Assembly: GCF_041415945.1 (NCBI RefSeq)
Contig: NZ_JBGCUS010000001.1
Span: 2,480,001-2,544,000 of the forward strand
Reading direction: 5' to 3'
Length of the DNA stretch: 64,000 nucleotides
Origin: Ancylobacter sp. IITR112
Lineage (GTDB): Bacteria > Pseudomonadota > Alphaproteobacteria > Rhizobiales > Xanthobacteraceae
In this document: positions 21,579 to 32,289 of the stretch, in pieces
Layout of the letters: every line of letters starts with the position of its first letter
How positions within the stretch are numbered: the first letter of the stretch is position 1
Notes under the pieces: generated by a model
What the model was told of the DNA's origin: nothing
Databases searched by the model: none
What the model saw: the letters and a program-made list of their open reading frames with translations, nothing else
Translations under genes and position numbers: made by a program

Positions 21579-23816
21579 TCAGTTGCTCTGTTCCGGCTCG
21601 TCGCGTTCGGCGGCGCGCGTTTCCGGTTCCCAAATGAAATACAGCGTGGCGAGCGGCGGCAGCGTCAGCCGGGCGCTGGCAGGTAGGCCGTGCGCGGGTT
21701 CCTCGCCTGCATCGACGCCGCCGAGATTGCCCATGCCGGAGCCGCCATAAAGGTCGGCATCGGTGTTGAGGATTTCGCGCCAGCGGCCGGCACGCGGCAG
21801 GCCGAGGCGGTAATCATGGCGCGGCACGGGGGTGAGGTTCGCCACCATCACCACGGGCGCGTCGCCCTCCTCGCCGAAGCGCGCCCAGGCGAACACCGAT
21901 TGCGCGCTGTCGTCGACCACGATCCAGCGGAACCCCTCGGGCTCGCAGTCGCGCACATGCAAGGCGGGCGTGTCGCGGTAGATCAGGTTGAGGTCGCGCA
22001 CCAGAAGCTGCATGCCGCGATGATAGGGGCCCATGCCGGCAAGATGCCAGTCGAGCGAGCGCTCCTCGCTCCATTCCCGGCGCTGGGCGAATTCCTGGCC
22101 CATGAACAGCAGCTTCTTGCCGCAATAGGCCCACATCATCCCGTAGGCGGCGCGCATATTGGCGAATTGCTGCCAGTCATCGCCGGGCATGCGCGAGAGA
22201 ATGGTGCCCTTGCCATGCACCACCTCGTCATGGGAGAGCGGCAGCACGAAATTCTCGGAAAAGGCATAGGTGATGCCGAAGGTCACCCGGTTGTGGTGCC
22301 AGGGGCGATAGACCGGATCGAGCGACATGTAGTCGAGCGTGTCGTGCATCCAGCCCATGTTCCACTTGAAGCCGAAGCCGAGCCCGCCGGCGAAGACGGG
22401 CTGCGAGACCCCGGCCCAGGAGGTGGATTCCTCGGCGATCACCACCGTGCCGGGATGTTCGGCATAGATGGTCTCGTTGGCGCGGCGCAGGAACGACACC
22501 GCGTCCTTGTTGTCGTTGGAGCCGTCGGGGTTGGGCGACCATTCCCCGTGCTTGCGCGAATAGTCGAGATAGAGCATCGACGCCACCGCATCCACGCGCA
22601 GCCCGTCGACATGGAAGCGGTCGAGCCAGTAGAGCGCGTTGGCGATCAGCATATTGGCGACTTCGCGCCGGCCGAAGTCGTAGATCGCCGTATTCCAGTC
22701 CGGGTGGAAGCCGCGCTGCGGGTTGGGGTGCTCATAGAGCGGCCCGCCGTCGAAATGCGCCAGACCGTGAATGTCGGTGGGGAAATGTGCCGGCACCCAG
22801 TCGAGGATCACCGACAGGCCGGCCGCATGCGCCTTGTCGACGAAGCGGGCGAAGCCGGCCGGGTCGCCGAAGCGGCTGGTCGGCGCGAACAGGCCGATCG
22901 GCTGGTAGCCCCAGGAGGCGTCGAGCGGGTGCTCGGAAATCGGCAGCAATTCGAGATGGGTAAAGCCCATCCACTGCGCATAGGGAATAAGCTGGTCGGC
23001 GAGTTCGTCATAGGTGAGGAAGCGGTTATCCTCGCCGCGCCGCCATGACCCCAGATGCACCTCATAGGTGCTCATCGGCTTGCGCCGCGCCTCGCCCTGC
23101 GCGCGGGCGGCGACATGGGCGTCGTCGGTCCAGGTGAAATTGTCGGTACGCGCCACCACCGAGCCGGTCGCCGGCCGGAACTCGCCGGCAAAGCCGAACG
23201 GATCGGCCTTGAGCGGCAGCAGCCGCCCGTCGGCGGCGACGATCTCATATTTGTAGATCGCCCCCTCGGTGACGCCGGGGGCGAAGATTTCCCACAGCCC
23301 GCTGTCGACGCGCTTGCGCATCTGGTGCCGGCGGCCGTCCCAAAGGTTGAAGTCGCCGACCACGGAGACGCGCGCGGCGTTCGGCGCCCAGACGGCGAAG
23401 CGCACGCCCTCTATGCCCTCATGGCGGTCGGGATGCGCGCCGAGCCGCTCATACAGCGTGCGGTGGGTGCCCTCGACCAGCAGGTGGTCGTCGAGCGGGC
23501 CGAGCACGGGCGGGAAGGAATAGGGATCGTCCAGCTCCCACGTCCCGCCGGCGTTGCCCGCTCGCAGGCGATAGCGCGCCCAGGCGGGACGGCCGGGCAC
23601 CAGCACCTCGAAGAACCCCGCCTCATGGCGGCAGTCAAACGCCGCGAAGGGCGTGCCATCCGGCTCGATCGCGTCCAGCCTCTGCGCGTCCGGCACGAAG
23701 GCGCGCAGCACGAGCCCGTCCTCGGACTGGTGCGGACCCAGCAGCGCGAAGGGGTCGTGATGGCGGCCTGCGACGAGAGCCTCGACCTCCCGTCCGGGTG
23801 CCTGCCATGCCTGCAT
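21579..23816 (-). CDS. glgB: 1,4-alpha-glucan branching enzyme
   Basis: 745-residue GH13 branching enzyme that makes the alpha-1,6 branches of glycogen. It has the N-terminal double CBM48 arrangement ([11 protein letters not shown] at the start, then [19 protein letters not shown]) and the catalytic blocks [17 protein letters not shown] (nucleophile), [10 protein letters not shown] (acid/base) and [13 protein letters not shown]. Start: ATG 23816 (MQAWQAPG) follows AGGAAGGG with about 9 bases spacing. A GTG one codon earlier is possible; the in-frame ATG at 23900 is less likely. Confidence 0.96.
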   Translation of the reverse strand: MQAWQAPGREVEALVAGRHHDPFALLGPHQSEDGLVLRAFVPDAQRLDAIEPDGTPFAAFDCRHEAGFFEVLVPGRPAWARYRLRAGNAGGTWELDDPYSFPPVLGPLDDHLLVEGTHRTLYERLGAHPDRHEGIEGVRFAVWAPNAARVSVVGDFNLWDGRRHQMRKRVDSGLWEIFAPGVTEGAIYKYEIVAADGRLLPLKADPFGFAGEFRPATGSVVARTDNFTWTDDAHVAARAQGEARRKPMSTYEVHLGSWRRGEDNRFLTYDELADQLIPYAQWMGFTHLELLPISEHPLDASWGYQPIGLFAPTSRFGDPAGFARFVDKAHAAGLSVILDWVPAHFPTDIHGLAHFDGGPLYEHPNPQRGFHPDWNTAIYDFGRREVANMLIANALYWLDRFHVDGLRVDAVASMLYLDYSRKHGEWSPNPDGSNDNKDAVSFLRRANETIYAEHPGTVVIAEESTSWAGVSQPVFAGGLGFGFKWNMGWMHDTLDYMSLDPVYRPWHHNRVTFGITYAFSENFVLPLSHDEVVHGKGTILSRMPGDDWQQFANMRAAYGMMWAYCGKKLLFMGQEFAQRREWSEERSLDWHLAGMGPYHRGMQLLVRDLNLIYRDTPALHVRDCEPEGFRWIVVDDSAQSVFAWARFGEEGDAPVVMVANLTPVPRHDYRLGLPRAGRWREILNTDADLYGGSGMGNLGGVDAGEEPAHGLPASARLTLPPLATLYFIWEPETRAAERDEPEQSN

Positions 23817-24012
23817 CACTGCCAACCCTTCCTGAGCCGAAACACCGAGGACAAGCCCGGCGCGCAGGTAAGGTTCCTCTACCGCCAACACAAAGTCCAC
23901 TGGTCGCAGCCGCCTGTCGCGGCATCAGGTTAATGCCGGGCCCGCCCCTGGCGGGGCGGACCGGCCGTCGCGGGAGAGCGGCCGCCGGGCCGGGCCCGGC
24001 GGCGCCAGAGCT

Positions 24013-26514
24013 TCAGCGCACCGGGCGCACCGGCACGTTCCAGATGTCCTTGGCGTATTCGGAAATGGTCCGGTCGGAGGAGAACCAGCCCATATTGGCG
24101 GTGTTGATGGCGCTCGACGTCCACCACGCCGCCCGGTTGTTCCAGCGCTGGTCGACCTTGCGCTGGGCGTCCCAATAGGCGTCGAAATCCGTCGTCACCA
24201 GGAAGTAGTCATGGTAGCGCAGCGCGTCGACCAGCGGCTTGAAGCGCTCCGGCTCGTCGGGCGAGTACACACCGGAGCCGACCGCGTCCAGCACCTCGCC
24301 GAGATGGTGCGAGTTGCGGATCGAGCCGGCCTCGTCGACCCCGGCGGCGCGGCGCTGCTCCACCTCGTCGGCGGTGAGGCCGAAGATGAAGATGTTGTCG
24401 TCGCCGACATGCTGCTTGATCTCGACATTGGCGCCGTCGAGCGTGCCGATGGTCAACGCGCCGTTCAGCGCCATCTTCATATTGCCGGTGCCGGAGGCTT
24501 CCATGCCGGCGGTGGAGATCTGCTCCGACAGGTCCGCCGCCGGAATCACCACCTCGGCCAGCGAGACATTGTAGTTCGGCAGGAACACGACCTTCAGCAG
24601 GTCCTTCACCGTCGGGTCGTCATTCACCACCTTGGCGACATCATTGGCCAGCTTGATGACGAGCTTGGCCATCTGGTAGCTCGCCGCCGCCTTGCCGGAG
24701 AAGATCTTCACCCGCGGCGCCCAGGCCCGCGCCGGATTGGCGCGCATGGCGTCATAGAGCGCGATGGTCTCCAGAATGTTCAGCAACTGGCGCTTATATT
24801 CGTGGATGCGCTTGATCTGCACGTCGAACAGCGCGCCGGGATTGACCTTGATGTCCAGCCGGTCGCGGATGAGCCGGGCGAGCGCCACCTTGTTCTGCCG
24901 GCGCACCGCGATCAGCCGGTCGTGAAGCGACGAATCGCCCGCCACCGACTCCAGCCGCTTCAGCTCGGAAGCGTCGTCCAGCACCGCCGGGCCGCACACA
25001 TCGACCAGCAGATTCGTCAGGCCGGGATTGGCCTGATAGAGCCAGCGGCGGAAGGTGATGCCGTTGGTCTTGTTGTTCATCCGCTCCGGGAACAGGCGGT
25101 AGAAATCCTTGAACACCGTCGTGGTCATCAGGTCGCTGTGCAGCGCCGCGACACCATTGATCGAGTGCGAGCCGAGGAAGGCGAGATTGCCCATCCGCAC
25201 GCGCCTTCCATGGTCTTCCTGGATCAGCGACACCGACCCCAGCAGCGCGTCGTCGCCGGGGAACTGGGCCCGCACCTTTTCCAGATGCTTGGCGTTGAGC
25301 TGATAGATGATCTGCATGTGGCGCGGCAGCACCCGCTCCATCAGCGGCACCGGCCAGGTCTCAAGCGCCTCCGGCAGCAGCGTGTGGTTGGTGTAGGAGA
25401 TGGTCCGCACCGTGATGTCGAACGCCTCGTCCCACTCGATGTCGTTCTCGTCCACCAGCACCCGCATCAGCTCCGCCACCGCGATGGCGGGATGGGTGTC
25501 GTTGAGCTGGATCGCCACCTTGTCGGGCAGCGAGCGCACATCGCCGAAGCTGTCGACATGGCGGCGGATCAGGTCATGCAGCGAGGCGGCGGTGAAGAAA
25601 TATTCCTGCCGCAGCCGCAATTCCTGCCCCGCCGGCGTGGCGTCGGAGGGGTAGAGCACCTTGGAGATCGCCTCGGCCTTCACCTGGTTGACCAGCGCGC
25701 CGACATGGTCGCCCTGGTTGAAGGCGTCGAGCCGGATCGGGTCGGCCGCGCGGGCTGACCACAGGCGCAGCGTGTTCACATGCCGCCCGCGCCAGCCGAC
25801 GATGGGCGTGTCATAGGCGACCGCCTCCACCGTCTCGGCGGGATGCCACACCTGCTTCTTGCGGTCGCCGCCCAGCGCCACCGCCTCGACCGAACCGCCG
25901 AAGCCGATGTCGTAATAAACCTCCGGCCGCTCGAACTCCCAGGGATTGCCGAAGGACAGCCAGTCCTCGGGATATTCCTGCTGCCAGCCATTCTTGATCA
26001 TCTGGCGGAACAGGCCGTTCTCGTAGCGGATGCCATAGCCATAGGCGGCGATGGACAGCGTCGCCATGCTGTCCATGAAGCAGGCGGCGAGGCGCCCGAG
26101 GCCGCCATTGCCCAGCGCCGCGTCCGGCTCCACCTGCCGCAGCCGGTCGAGATCGACGCCGAGATCGCCCAGCGCCGAGCGCGCCGTCTCCAGCATCTCG
26201 ATATTGGTCAGCGCGTCGAACAGCAGCCGGCCGATGAGGAATTCCAGCGAGAGGTAATAGACCCGCTTGCGGCCTTCCGAATAGGTCTGGCGGGTGGAAG
26301 TGATCCAGCGGTCGACGATGCGGTCGCGGGTGGCGAAGGCGGTGGCGAGAAACCAGTCGCGGTCGCTCGCGGCGGCGGGATTCTTGCCCACCGCATAGGT
26401 GAGCTTGGAGATCACCGCGGCACGGAACTTGGCGACCTCGTCGCCCTGCGCGGAAATCGGGCGGGCGGGTGTCTCCGGCGTGTCCAGCATCTTCTCTTCC
26501 ACCTCAACTGACAT
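24013..26514 (-). CDS. glgP: Glycogen phosphorylase
   Basis: 833-residue GT35 phosphorylase that releases glucose 1-phosphate from glycogen ends. N-terminal blocks YYLSLEFLIGR and LGNGGLGRLAACFMDS are typical. The pyridoxal-phosphate lysine lies in EASGTGNMKMALNGAL near residue 676, followed by GTLDGANVEI. It is the first gene of the glg operon as transcribed (glgP-glgB-glgC-glgA-glgX/malQ), with 196 bases to glgB, so degradation and synthesis genes would be co-transcribed. Confidence 0.96.
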   Translation of the reverse strand: MSVEVEEKMLDTPETPARPISAQGDEVAKFRAAVISKLTYAVGKNPAAASDRDWFLATAFATRDRIVDRWITSTRQTYSEGRKRVYYLSLEFLIGRLLFDALTNIEMLETARSALGDLGVDLDRLRQVEPDAALGNGGLGRLAACFMDSMATLSIAAYGYGIRYENGLFRQMIKNGWQQEYPEDWLSFGNPWEFERPEVYYDIGFGGSVEAVALGGDRKKQVWHPAETVEAVAYDTPIVGWRGRHVNTLRLWSARAADPIRLDAFNQGDHVGALVNQVKAEAISKVLYPSDATPAGQELRLRQEYFFTAASLHDLIRRHVDSFGDVRSLPDKVAIQLNDTHPAIAVAELMRVLVDENDIEWDEAFDITVRTISYTNHTLLPEALETWPVPLMERVLPRHMQIIYQLNAKHLEKVRAQFPGDDALLGSVSLIQEDHGRRVRMGNLAFLGSHSINGVAALHSDLMTTTVFKDFYRLFPERMNNKTNGITFRRWLYQANPGLTNLLVDVCGPAVLDDASELKRLESVAGDSSLHDRLIAVRRQNKVALARLIRDRLDIKVNPGALFDVQIKRIHEYKRQLLNILETIALYDAMRANPARAWAPRVKIFSGKAAASYQMAKLVIKLANDVAKVVNDDPTVKDLLKVVFLPNYNVSLAEVVIPAADLSEQISTAGMEASGTGNMKMALNGALTIGTLDGANVEIKQHVGDDNIFIFGLTADEVEQRRAAGVDEAGSIRNSHHLGEVLDAVGSGVYSPDEPERFKPLVDALRYHDYFLVTTDFDAYWDAQRKVDQRWNNRAAWWTSSAINTANMGWFSSDRTISEYAKDIWNVPVRPVR

Positions 26515-26603
26515 GTGCAGCTTGTGCTCCCCTTGCGATGCCTGCCGCGAACGGTCAGGCGCCGCCTGCTCTCACCCGTGGCGGATGCAACCTTTCGGCC
26601 AAC

Positions 26604-26981
26604 TCAGCCGGCACGGGGCTCCCTTTCCAGCGCGGCGAGGGCGATCACCAGCCATCCCAGGATGAGCATAGTACCGCCGATCGGCGCGGCCATCGGAAAA
26701 AGAACGATCTCCCACAGCGCCCGCAGCCCCAGCGCGCCGCTGAACAGCAGCGTACCCAGCGCGATGATGCCGGCGCCGACACTGGCGAAGGACCAGCCCG
26801 GCCCGCGCCGGGCCGCCAGCGCGCAGCCCCCCACCACCGCGCTCGCCCCCAGCATGAGGAAGGTGGCGGCCGTGGTCAAATTCGGATCGGCATTCAGATG
26901 CGCCCCCGCCGCCGCGGCCGCCACCCCGGCCGCGCCCATCAGGCCGGCGAGAAAGACGAGGAATCGGCGAAAGGCGTTCAT
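26604..26981 (-). CDS. DUF423 family membrane protein
   Basis: 125-residue inner-membrane protein with four hydrophobic helices (FLVFLAGLMGAAGVAAAAAG, ATFLMLGASAVVGGCALA, FASVGAGIIALGTLLFSGAL, IGGTMLILGWLVIALAAL). The AAGAH and FSGALGLRAL segments and PIGGTMLILGW are typical of DUF423 (YgdD-like) proteins, whose role is not known. Its ATG overlaps the cobB stop as ATGA, so it is the last gene of the cobalamin operon, possibly only by read-through. Confidence 0.85.
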   Translation of the reverse strand: MNAFRRFLVFLAGLMGAAGVAAAAAGAHLNADPNLTTAATFLMLGASAVVGGCALAARRGPGWSFASVGAGIIALGTLLFSGALGLRALWEIVLFPMAAPIGGTMLILGWLVIALAALEREPRAG

Positions 26982-28312
26982 GGCGAGGCTCCGTATGTCT
27001 GGCCGTCCGTGGCGATGGCGTGGAAGAAGGTTCCCGAAACCCGCCCCCGGCGGCTTCCTGCAGGCCCCATCTCCTTACCCTGCCCATCGCTCAGCGCGAC
27101 CAGCGGCGCATCGTCGCCGGCTTGTGTGACGCTGGCATAATGGAACTCGTGGCCGCGCAGCCTTGTCCCCGCCGGCCCCAGCGGCGAGGCATGCAGAGTC
27201 ACCGCGCGGCGATAGCCGAGATTGAGCCGGCGGCGGGCGAAGCTGGTGGCGTGGCCGAGCAGGCCGAGCATGGGGTGGCTCCTGCCCTCCGCGTCCTCGA
27301 TCGCCTCGCCCAGCACCATGAAGCCCCCGCATTCGCCGTGCACCGGCCGGGTCCGGGCAAAGGTCCGCACCCCATCGAGAAAGCGGAAGGCTTGCGCGAG
27401 CCTTTCCCCGTGCAGTTCGGGGTAGCCGCCGGGCAGCCAGCAGGCATCCGCCGCCGAATCGGGCGCCTCGTCGGCCAGCGGCGAGAAGGGCAGGATTTCC
27501 GCCCCCGCCCGCCGCCAGCCGGCCATCACATGCTCATAGGCGAAGGAAAAGGCGACATCGCGCGCCAGGGCGATGCGCTGGCCCGGCGGCGCCAGTGCCG
27601 CCGGCGCCGCGCCGGCCGGGTTCACCGGCGCGCCGAGCGCGGTGAGCGCGTCGAGGTCGATGTGCTTTTCCGCCCGTTCCGCCAGCGCCGCCAATTGCGC
27701 GGCCAGCGCGGGGTGCTCCTCCGCCTGCACGAGGCCGAGATGGCGCTCGGGCAGCCGCACCGCCCCGTCGCGCGGCAGGCTGCCGAGAATCGGGATGCCG
27801 AGCGCCGCGATGGCCGCGCTCGCCTGCGCCCGGTGCCGCTCGCTCGCCACCTGGTTGAGGATCACCCCGGCGATGCGCACGCGCGGGTCATGGCCGGCGA
27901 AGCCGCGCACCACGGCGGCGGCCGATTGCGACTGGCCGGAAATGTCGAGCACCAGCGCGACCGGCAGGCCGAGCCGGGCGGCGAGGTCCGCCGCCGCGCC
28001 GCTGCGCCCGGCCTCGCCCTCGATGCCGTCGAACAGCCCCATGGAGGCTTCGATGATGACCGTGTCCGCCGCCTCCGCCGCCTCCGCCGCCAGCGCGTCG
28101 ATCAGGGCGGGCGGCATGGCGAAGCTGTCGAGGTTGAGCCCCGGCCGCCCGGTGGCGGCGGCGTGGAAGGCGGGGTCGATATAGTCCGGCCCCGACTTCG
28201 CCACCCGCACCCGCACGCCGCGCGCCCGCAGCGCCGCCGCCACGCCGAGCGTCACCGTGGTCTTGCCCGAGCCGGAGCGCGGCGCGGCGATGATGAAGGC
28301 GCGGGCGGTCAT
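26978..28312 (-). CDS. cobB: Hydrogenobyrinic acid a,c-diamide synthase
   Basis: 444-residue glutamine-dependent amidotransferase that amidates the a and c side chains before cobalt insertion. The N-terminal P-loop domain begins FIIAAPRSGSGKTTVTLG; the C-terminal class I glutaminase has its nucleophile Cys in HGECGGFMVLGEAI. ATG 28312 (MTARAFII) is chosen because the P-loop should sit close to the N-terminus; the in-frame ATG at 28390 would overlap cobM. It is followed directly by the DUF423 gene. Confidence 0.95.
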   Translation of the reverse strand: MTARAFIIAAPRSGSGKTTVTLGVAAALRARGVRVRVAKSGPDYIDPAFHAAATGRPGLNLDSFAMPPALIDALAAEAAEAADTVIIEASMGLFDGIEGEAGRSGAAADLAARLGLPVALVLDISGQSQSAAAVVRGFAGHDPRVRIAGVILNQVASERHRAQASAAIAALGIPILGSLPRDGAVRLPERHLGLVQAEEHPALAAQLAALAERAEKHIDLDALTALGAPVNPAGAAPAALAPPGQRIALARDVAFSFAYEHVMAGWRRAGAEILPFSPLADEAPDSAADACWLPGGYPELHGERLAQAFRFLDGVRTFARTRPVHGECGGFMVLGEAIEDAEGRSHPMLGLLGHATSFARRRLNLGYRRAVTLHASPLGPAGTRLRGHEFHYASVTQAGDDAPLVALSDGQGKEMGPAGSRRGRVSGTFFHAIATDGQTYGASP

Positions 28313-28349
28313 GCGGCGGCTCCGGCTGAAGCATCCTTCTGGCGCTCCC

Positions 28350-29108
28350 TCATTCCCGCCCCCGGAAACGGCGCTGATAGGCGGCGTCATAGAGCGCGCT
28401 CTCGCGGAAATCCTCCGGCGCCAGCGCCCGGCCGACCATGATGAGCGCTGTGCGCTCCACCGGCTCGGCCGCCACCTTGGCTACGATGTCGGCCAGCGTG
28501 CCCCGGATCACCCGCTCGCCCGGCCGGCTCGCCTCCACCACCACGGCGACCGGGCACTCCGGCCCGTAGAGCGGCATCAGTTCCGCCACCACCTGTTCCA
28601 GCGCATGGATGGCGAGATGGATGGCGAGCGTCGCTCCCGTGGCGCCGAAGGCCGCCAGCGTCTCGCCGGCCGGCATGGCCGAGGCGCGGCCGGAGACGCG
28701 GGTGATGACGAGGCTCTGCGCCAGCCCCGGCACGGTGAATTCCCGCCCCAGCACCGCGCTCGCCGCCGCGAAGGCCGGCACGCCGGGGGTGAGCGTGTAG
28801 GCGATGCCGCGCGCCTCCAGCCGCCGCACCTGCTCGGCCACCGCCGAATAGATCGAGAGGTCGCCCGAGTGCAGCCGCGCCACGTCCTGCCCCACCGCCT
28901 CCGCCGCCACGAATTCCGCCTCGATGTCGTCGAGCGAGAGCGGCGCGGTGTCAATGAGGCGCGCGCCCGCCGGGCACCAGGCCAGCACGTCCGGCGGCAC
29001 GATGGAGCCGGCATAGAGGCACACCGGGCAGCGGGCGATGAGATCGCGCCCGCGCAGCGTCATCAGGTCGGCCGCGCCGGGACCGGCGCCGATGAAATGC
29101 ACCGTCAC
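28350..29108 (-). CDS. cobM: Precorrin-4 C11-methyltransferase
   Basis: 252-residue SAM-dependent tetrapyrrole methylase. It has the N-terminal SAM loop [18 protein letters not shown], the CobM-type [13 protein letters not shown] and [14 protein letters not shown] blocks, then [15 protein letters not shown]. The GTG at 29108 overlaps the cobE stop as GTGA and has GGGAG upstream; a second GTG at 29102 is two codons later. It acts late in ring methylation, before the CobK step. Confidence 0.95.
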   Translation of the reverse strand: MTVHFIGAGPGAADLMTLRGRDLIARCPVCLYAGSIVPPDVLAWCPAGARLIDTAPLSLDDIEAEFVAAEAVGQDVARLHSGDLSIYSAVAEQVRRLEARGIAYTLTPGVPAFAAASAVLGREFTVPGLAQSLVITRVSGRASAMPAGETLAAFGATGATLAIHLAIHALEQVVAELMPLYGPECPVAVVVEASRPGERVIRGTLADIVAKVAAEPVERTALIMVGRALAPEDFRESALYDAAYQRRFRGRE

Positions 29109-29500
29109 GGCGCCTCTCCCTTCTCCGCCTCGCGCGCGAAGGCGCAGGTCACCGGCCCCAGCACGAAGCGCGGGCCGATCAGCGTCGAGCGCCGCCCGGC
29201 CACGGCGAGTGCCGAGGCTTCCGCCACCGAGGGCACCCCCATCAGCGCCACCACCCGCTCGGAATGGGTCATCGCCCGCGTGCCCGCCGCCTCCAGTTGC
29301 CTCTGCGGCACCATGACCAGCAGCAGGCCGAGATCGAGCGCCGCCTTGATGATGCCGGGCTCGCTGCCCTTTGCCGCCGGGGTCGCCATCAGCGAGATAT
29401 CGCACAGTTTCACGCCGTGGCGCTCCATCGCCCCGCGCATGGCGGCGCACACCTCCTCCGAGGTGACGCCGCGCCGGCTGCCGACACCGGCGACGATCAC
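29105..29500 (-). CDS. cobE: Cobalamin biosynthesis protein CobE
   Basis: 131-residue protein of the CobE / CbiG C-terminal family. Blocks [33 protein letters not shown] and SVAEASAL are typical. The precise role of CobE in the aerobic pathway is poorly defined. The start is taken as GTG 29500 because GGAGGG sits 6 bases before it and it overlaps the cobL stop as GTGA; an in-frame ATG at 29530 would add ten residues. It overlaps cobM in the same way. Confidence 0.9.
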   Translation of the reverse strand: MIVAGVGSRRGVTSEEVCAAMRGAMERHGVKLCDISLMATPAAKGSEPGIIKAALDLGLLLVMVPQRQLEAAGTRAMTHSERVVALMGVPSVAEASALAVAGRRSTLIGPRFVLGPVTCAFAREAEKGEAP

Positions 29501-30756
29501 GCGCCGCCCTCCGGCTTCGCCCAGCTCCATTGCGTCACCGGCATCGCCGGCCGCCAGCCGGTGAGCCCGCCCACCGGCACGGCGCGGGCGACGGAAAGGC
29601 GAACAAGTTCGCCGCCCAGCGCGCCATGGCGGGCGATCAGCAGCGCCTCGGTCTCCAGCGTCACCGCATTGGCGACCAGCCGGCCGCCCGGCTTCAGCGC
29701 GGCCAGCGCGGCGTCGATCACGCCGGCATCGCCCGCCCCGCCGCCGAGGAAGATCGCATCCGGCGCGGGCAGGCCGGAAAGCGCCTGCGGCGCATGCCCC
29801 TCGACGATTTCAAGCCCCGGCACGCCGAGCGCCGCCGCATTGCGCCGCGCCCGCGCCGCGCGCTCTGGCTGCTCCTCAATGCCGATGGCGGTGAGCGAGG
29901 GGTCGGCCAGCATCCATTCGATGCCGACCGAGCCCGCGCCGGCGCCAATGTCCCACAAAAGCTCCCCACGACGGGGCGCGAGGGCGGCAAGCGTCACCGC
30001 GCGGATCTCGCGCTTGGTCAATTGCCCGTCATGTTCGAACAGATGGTCCGGCAGACCCGGAGTCAGCGCCACGATGCGCGCCCCCTCCGCCGCCACGACC
30101 TCGATGGCGACAAGATTCAGCGGGTGGATATCGGTGAGCGCGAAGCCCTCGGCCGGGGCATGGCGAACCCGCTCGCGCGGGCCGCCCAGCGCTTCCAGCA
30201 CGGTGAGGGTCGAGCCGCCGAAGCCGCTTTCCGTCAGCAGGCGGGCGATCTGGCCCGGCCCGTCCCCGTCCGAGGTCAGCACCAGCAATCGCCGGCCGGG
30301 ATGCAGATGCGCCCGCACGAGATCCATTGAGCGGCCATGCACGGTGAGACAGGTCACTTCCGCCAGCGGCCAGCCGAGCCGGGCGGCGGCGAGGCTGAAG
30401 GCGGAGGGCGCGGGAAACACCCGCATCTCGCCCGCCGGCACATGCCGCGCCAGCGTGGCGCCGACGCCATGCAGGAACGGGTCACCCGAGGCGAGCACGC
30501 ACACTTGCCGCCCGCGCAGCGCCAGCACCGCCTCGATACCGCGCGCGAATGGGCTCGGCCAGGCCCGCGCCTCGCCCCGCACCGCGTCGCCGGCCAGCGC
30601 CAGATGCCGCGCGCCGCCAAACACGACCGAAGCCGCCTCCACCGCCGCCCGCGCGGTGGGCGAGAGGCCCGCCAGCCCGTCCTCGCCGATGCCGACAAGG
30701 GTCAGCCAGCGGCTTTCGGTTGACGCGGTCGGGGCGATGGTTTCACTGCCGGGCAT
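29497..30756 (-). CDS. cobL: Precorrin-6Y C5,15-methyltransferase (decarboxylating)
   Basis: 419-residue bifunctional enzyme that methylates C5 and C15 and decarboxylates the C12 acetate. The N-terminal half is a tetrapyrrole methylase ([32 protein letters not shown]). The C-terminal half is a CbiT-like SAM methyltransferase ([14 protein letters not shown], then [19 protein letters not shown]). The first usable start is ATG 30756, whose codon overlaps, on the opposite strand, the start codon of cobK. No later in-frame ATG lies before the SAM loop. Confidence 0.95.
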   Translation of the reverse strand: MPGSETIAPTASTESRWLTLVGIGEDGLAGLSPTARAAVEAASVVFGGARHLALAGDAVRGEARAWPSPFARGIEAVLALRGRQVCVLASGDPFLHGVGATLARHVPAGEMRVFPAPSAFSLAAARLGWPLAEVTCLTVHGRSMDLVRAHLHPGRRLLVLTSDGDGPGQIARLLTESGFGGSTLTVLEALGGPRERVRHAPAEGFALTDIHPLNLVAIEVVAAEGARIVALTPGLPDHLFEHDGQLTKREIRAVTLAALAPRRGELLWDIGAGAGSVGIEWMLADPSLTAIGIEEQPERAARARRNAAALGVPGLEIVEGHAPQALSGLPAPDAIFLGGGAGDAGVIDAALAALKPGGRLVANAVTLETEALLIARHGALGGELVRLSVARAVPVGGLTGWRPAMPVTQWSWAKPEGGA

Positions 30757-31558
30757 GAAAGCGTCCGATAAGAGCCGGGAGGCCGGCGCCCCGCGCCTGC
30801 TCATCCTCGGCGGCACCGCCGAGGCGCGCGACCTCGCGGCGGCGCTCGCCGCGCGCGGGGGATTCGCGGTGAGCCTGTCGCTTGCCGGGCGCACGCGCAA
30901 CCCGCTCGCTGTGGAGGCCCCCACCCGCTCCGGTGGCTTCGGCGGCGTCGACGGCCTCGAAGCCTATCTGAAGACCGAGCGCATCGACGCGCTGATCGAC
31001 GCCACCCACCCCTTCGCCGCCACCATGTCGCACCACGCGCATGAGGCCGCCCGCCGCGCCGGCGTGCCGCTCCTTGCCCTGCTGCGCCCCGAGTGGCAGC
31101 GGCAGCCCCGCGATGTCTGGACCGACGCGACCGACATCCCCGAAGCCGTGGCAAGGCTCGGCCCCGCCCCGCGCCGGGTGCTGGTCGCGCTCGGCCGCAA
31201 CGAGGTGCGCGCGCTGGAAGCCGCGCCGCAGCACGCCTATCTCGTGCGCAGCATCGACCCCGTCGACCCGCCGCTCGCCGTGCCGGAGGTGCGCTATATC
31301 GAGGCGCGCGGCCCGTTCGCGGAGGCGGACGAGCACGCGCTGCTGACCGCCCACCGCATCGACGCCATCCTGTCCAAGAACAGCGGCGGCGAAGCGACCT
31401 ATGGCAAGATCGAAGCCGCCCGCGCGCTCGGCATCGAGGTGATCATGGTCGCCCGACCGCCCCGCCCGCCGGTGGAGACGGTGGAGAGTGTCGATCAGGT
31501 GCTCGGCTGGCTGGAGCGCCGGCTCCATCACTCGTCCCCGGCGCGGCGCGGCGTGTAG
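30755..31558 (+). CDS. cobK: Precorrin-6A reductase, antisense within the cob operon
   Basis: 267-residue NADPH-dependent reductase of precorrin-6A. It has the N-terminal nucleotide loop LLILGGTAEARDLAAALAA, DALIDATHPFAATMS, LLRPEW and the C-terminal LSKNSGGEATYGKIEAARAL. It is the only plus-strand gene between 26.6 and 39.3 kb. Its ATG (30755) overlaps the cobL ATG (30756) head to head. An upstream in-frame ATG at 30737 would increase the overlap. Its last 31 bases overlap the end of cobJ. Its promoter must therefore lie inside cobL. Confidence 0.94.
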   Translation: MKASDKSREAGAPRLLILGGTAEARDLAAALAARGGFAVSLSLAGRTRNPLAVEAPTRSGGFGGVDGLEAYLKTERIDALIDATHPFAATMSHHAHEAARRAGVPLLALLRPEWQRQPRDVWTDATDIPEAVARLGPAPRRVLVALGRNEVRALEAAPQHAYLVRSIDPVDPPLAVPEVRYIEARGPFAEADEHALLTAHRIDAILSKNSGGEATYGKIEAARALGIEVIMVARPPRPPVETVESVDQVLGWLERRLHHSSPARRGV

Positions 31559-32289
31559 ACCAGCGCCGGCAGGCCGGGGCGTTCCACCAGCCGCGTCTCC
31601 GGCGAGCCGACGATGATGCAGGTCGCCATATCGGCCATATGCCCGCGCGCATGGCCGAGCGGCACCACCCGCATGCGCTCGTCCGGCCGCCCCACCGCAC
31701 GGCCGAAAATGACAGGCACGCTGGCCGGCAGCTCGGCGCGCAAAATCTCGAAAGCGGTGTCGAGCTGGTGCGGGCGCGCCTTCGACACCGGGTTGTAGAA
31801 CGCCATGGCAAAGCCCGCCTGCGCCGCCAGACGTAGCCGCTTCTCGATGACTTCCCAGGGCTTGAGATTGTCCGAGAGTGAGATGGCGCAGAAATCATGC
31901 CCCAGCGGCGCGCCGCATTTCGCCGCCACCGCCAGCATGGCGGTGATGCCGGGCACGATGGCGAGATCGAGCGCGCGCCACTCGGCCGGCCCGGCCTCGA
32001 TCGCCTCGATCACCGCCGCCGCCATGGCGAACACGCCGGGATCGCCGCCCGACACCATCGCCACCGTGGCGCCGGCGGCGGCATGGGCCAGCGCCGCCCC
32101 GGCGCGCACCAGTTCCTCGCGATTGTCGGAGGGGTGGCGCGTCTGCCCCTCGCGCACCGGCACCCGGGCGAGATAGGGCTCGTAGCCGTAAAGCGCCTCG
32201 GCGGCTTCCAGCGCGGCACTCGCTTCCGGGGTGAGGAAGCGCGCCTCGCCGGGGCCGAGGCCGATGACGAACAATCTGCCCTTGGTCAT
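31528..32289 (-). CDS. cobJ: Precorrin-3B C17-methyltransferase
   Basis: 253-residue SAM-dependent methylase that also contracts the ring in the aerobic pathway. Typical blocks are LFVIGLGPGEARFLTPEA, EALYGYEPYLARV, MVSGGDPGVFAMAAAV, the CobJ-specific GHDFCAISLSDNLKPWEVI and AFYNPVSKARPHQ. The ATG overlaps the cobI stop as ATGA. Its 3' end overlaps that of cobK on the other strand by 31 bases. Confidence 0.95.
   Translation of the reverse strand: MTKGRLFVIGLGPGEARFLTPEASAALEAAEALYGYEPYLARVPVREGQTRHPSDNREELVRAGAALAHAAAGATVAMVSGGDPGVFAMAAAVIEAIEAGPAEWRALDLAIVPGITAMLAVAAKCGAPLGHDFCAISLSDNLKPWEVIEKRLRLAAQAGFAMAFYNPVSKARPHQLDTAFEILRAELPASVPVIFGRAVGRPDERMRVVPLGHARGHMADMATCIIVGSPETRLVERPGLPALVYTPRRAGDE

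Noticed and set aside
24211..25758. Plus-strand open frame of 515 codons
   Set aside because: Antisense to glgP and without any protein-family features.
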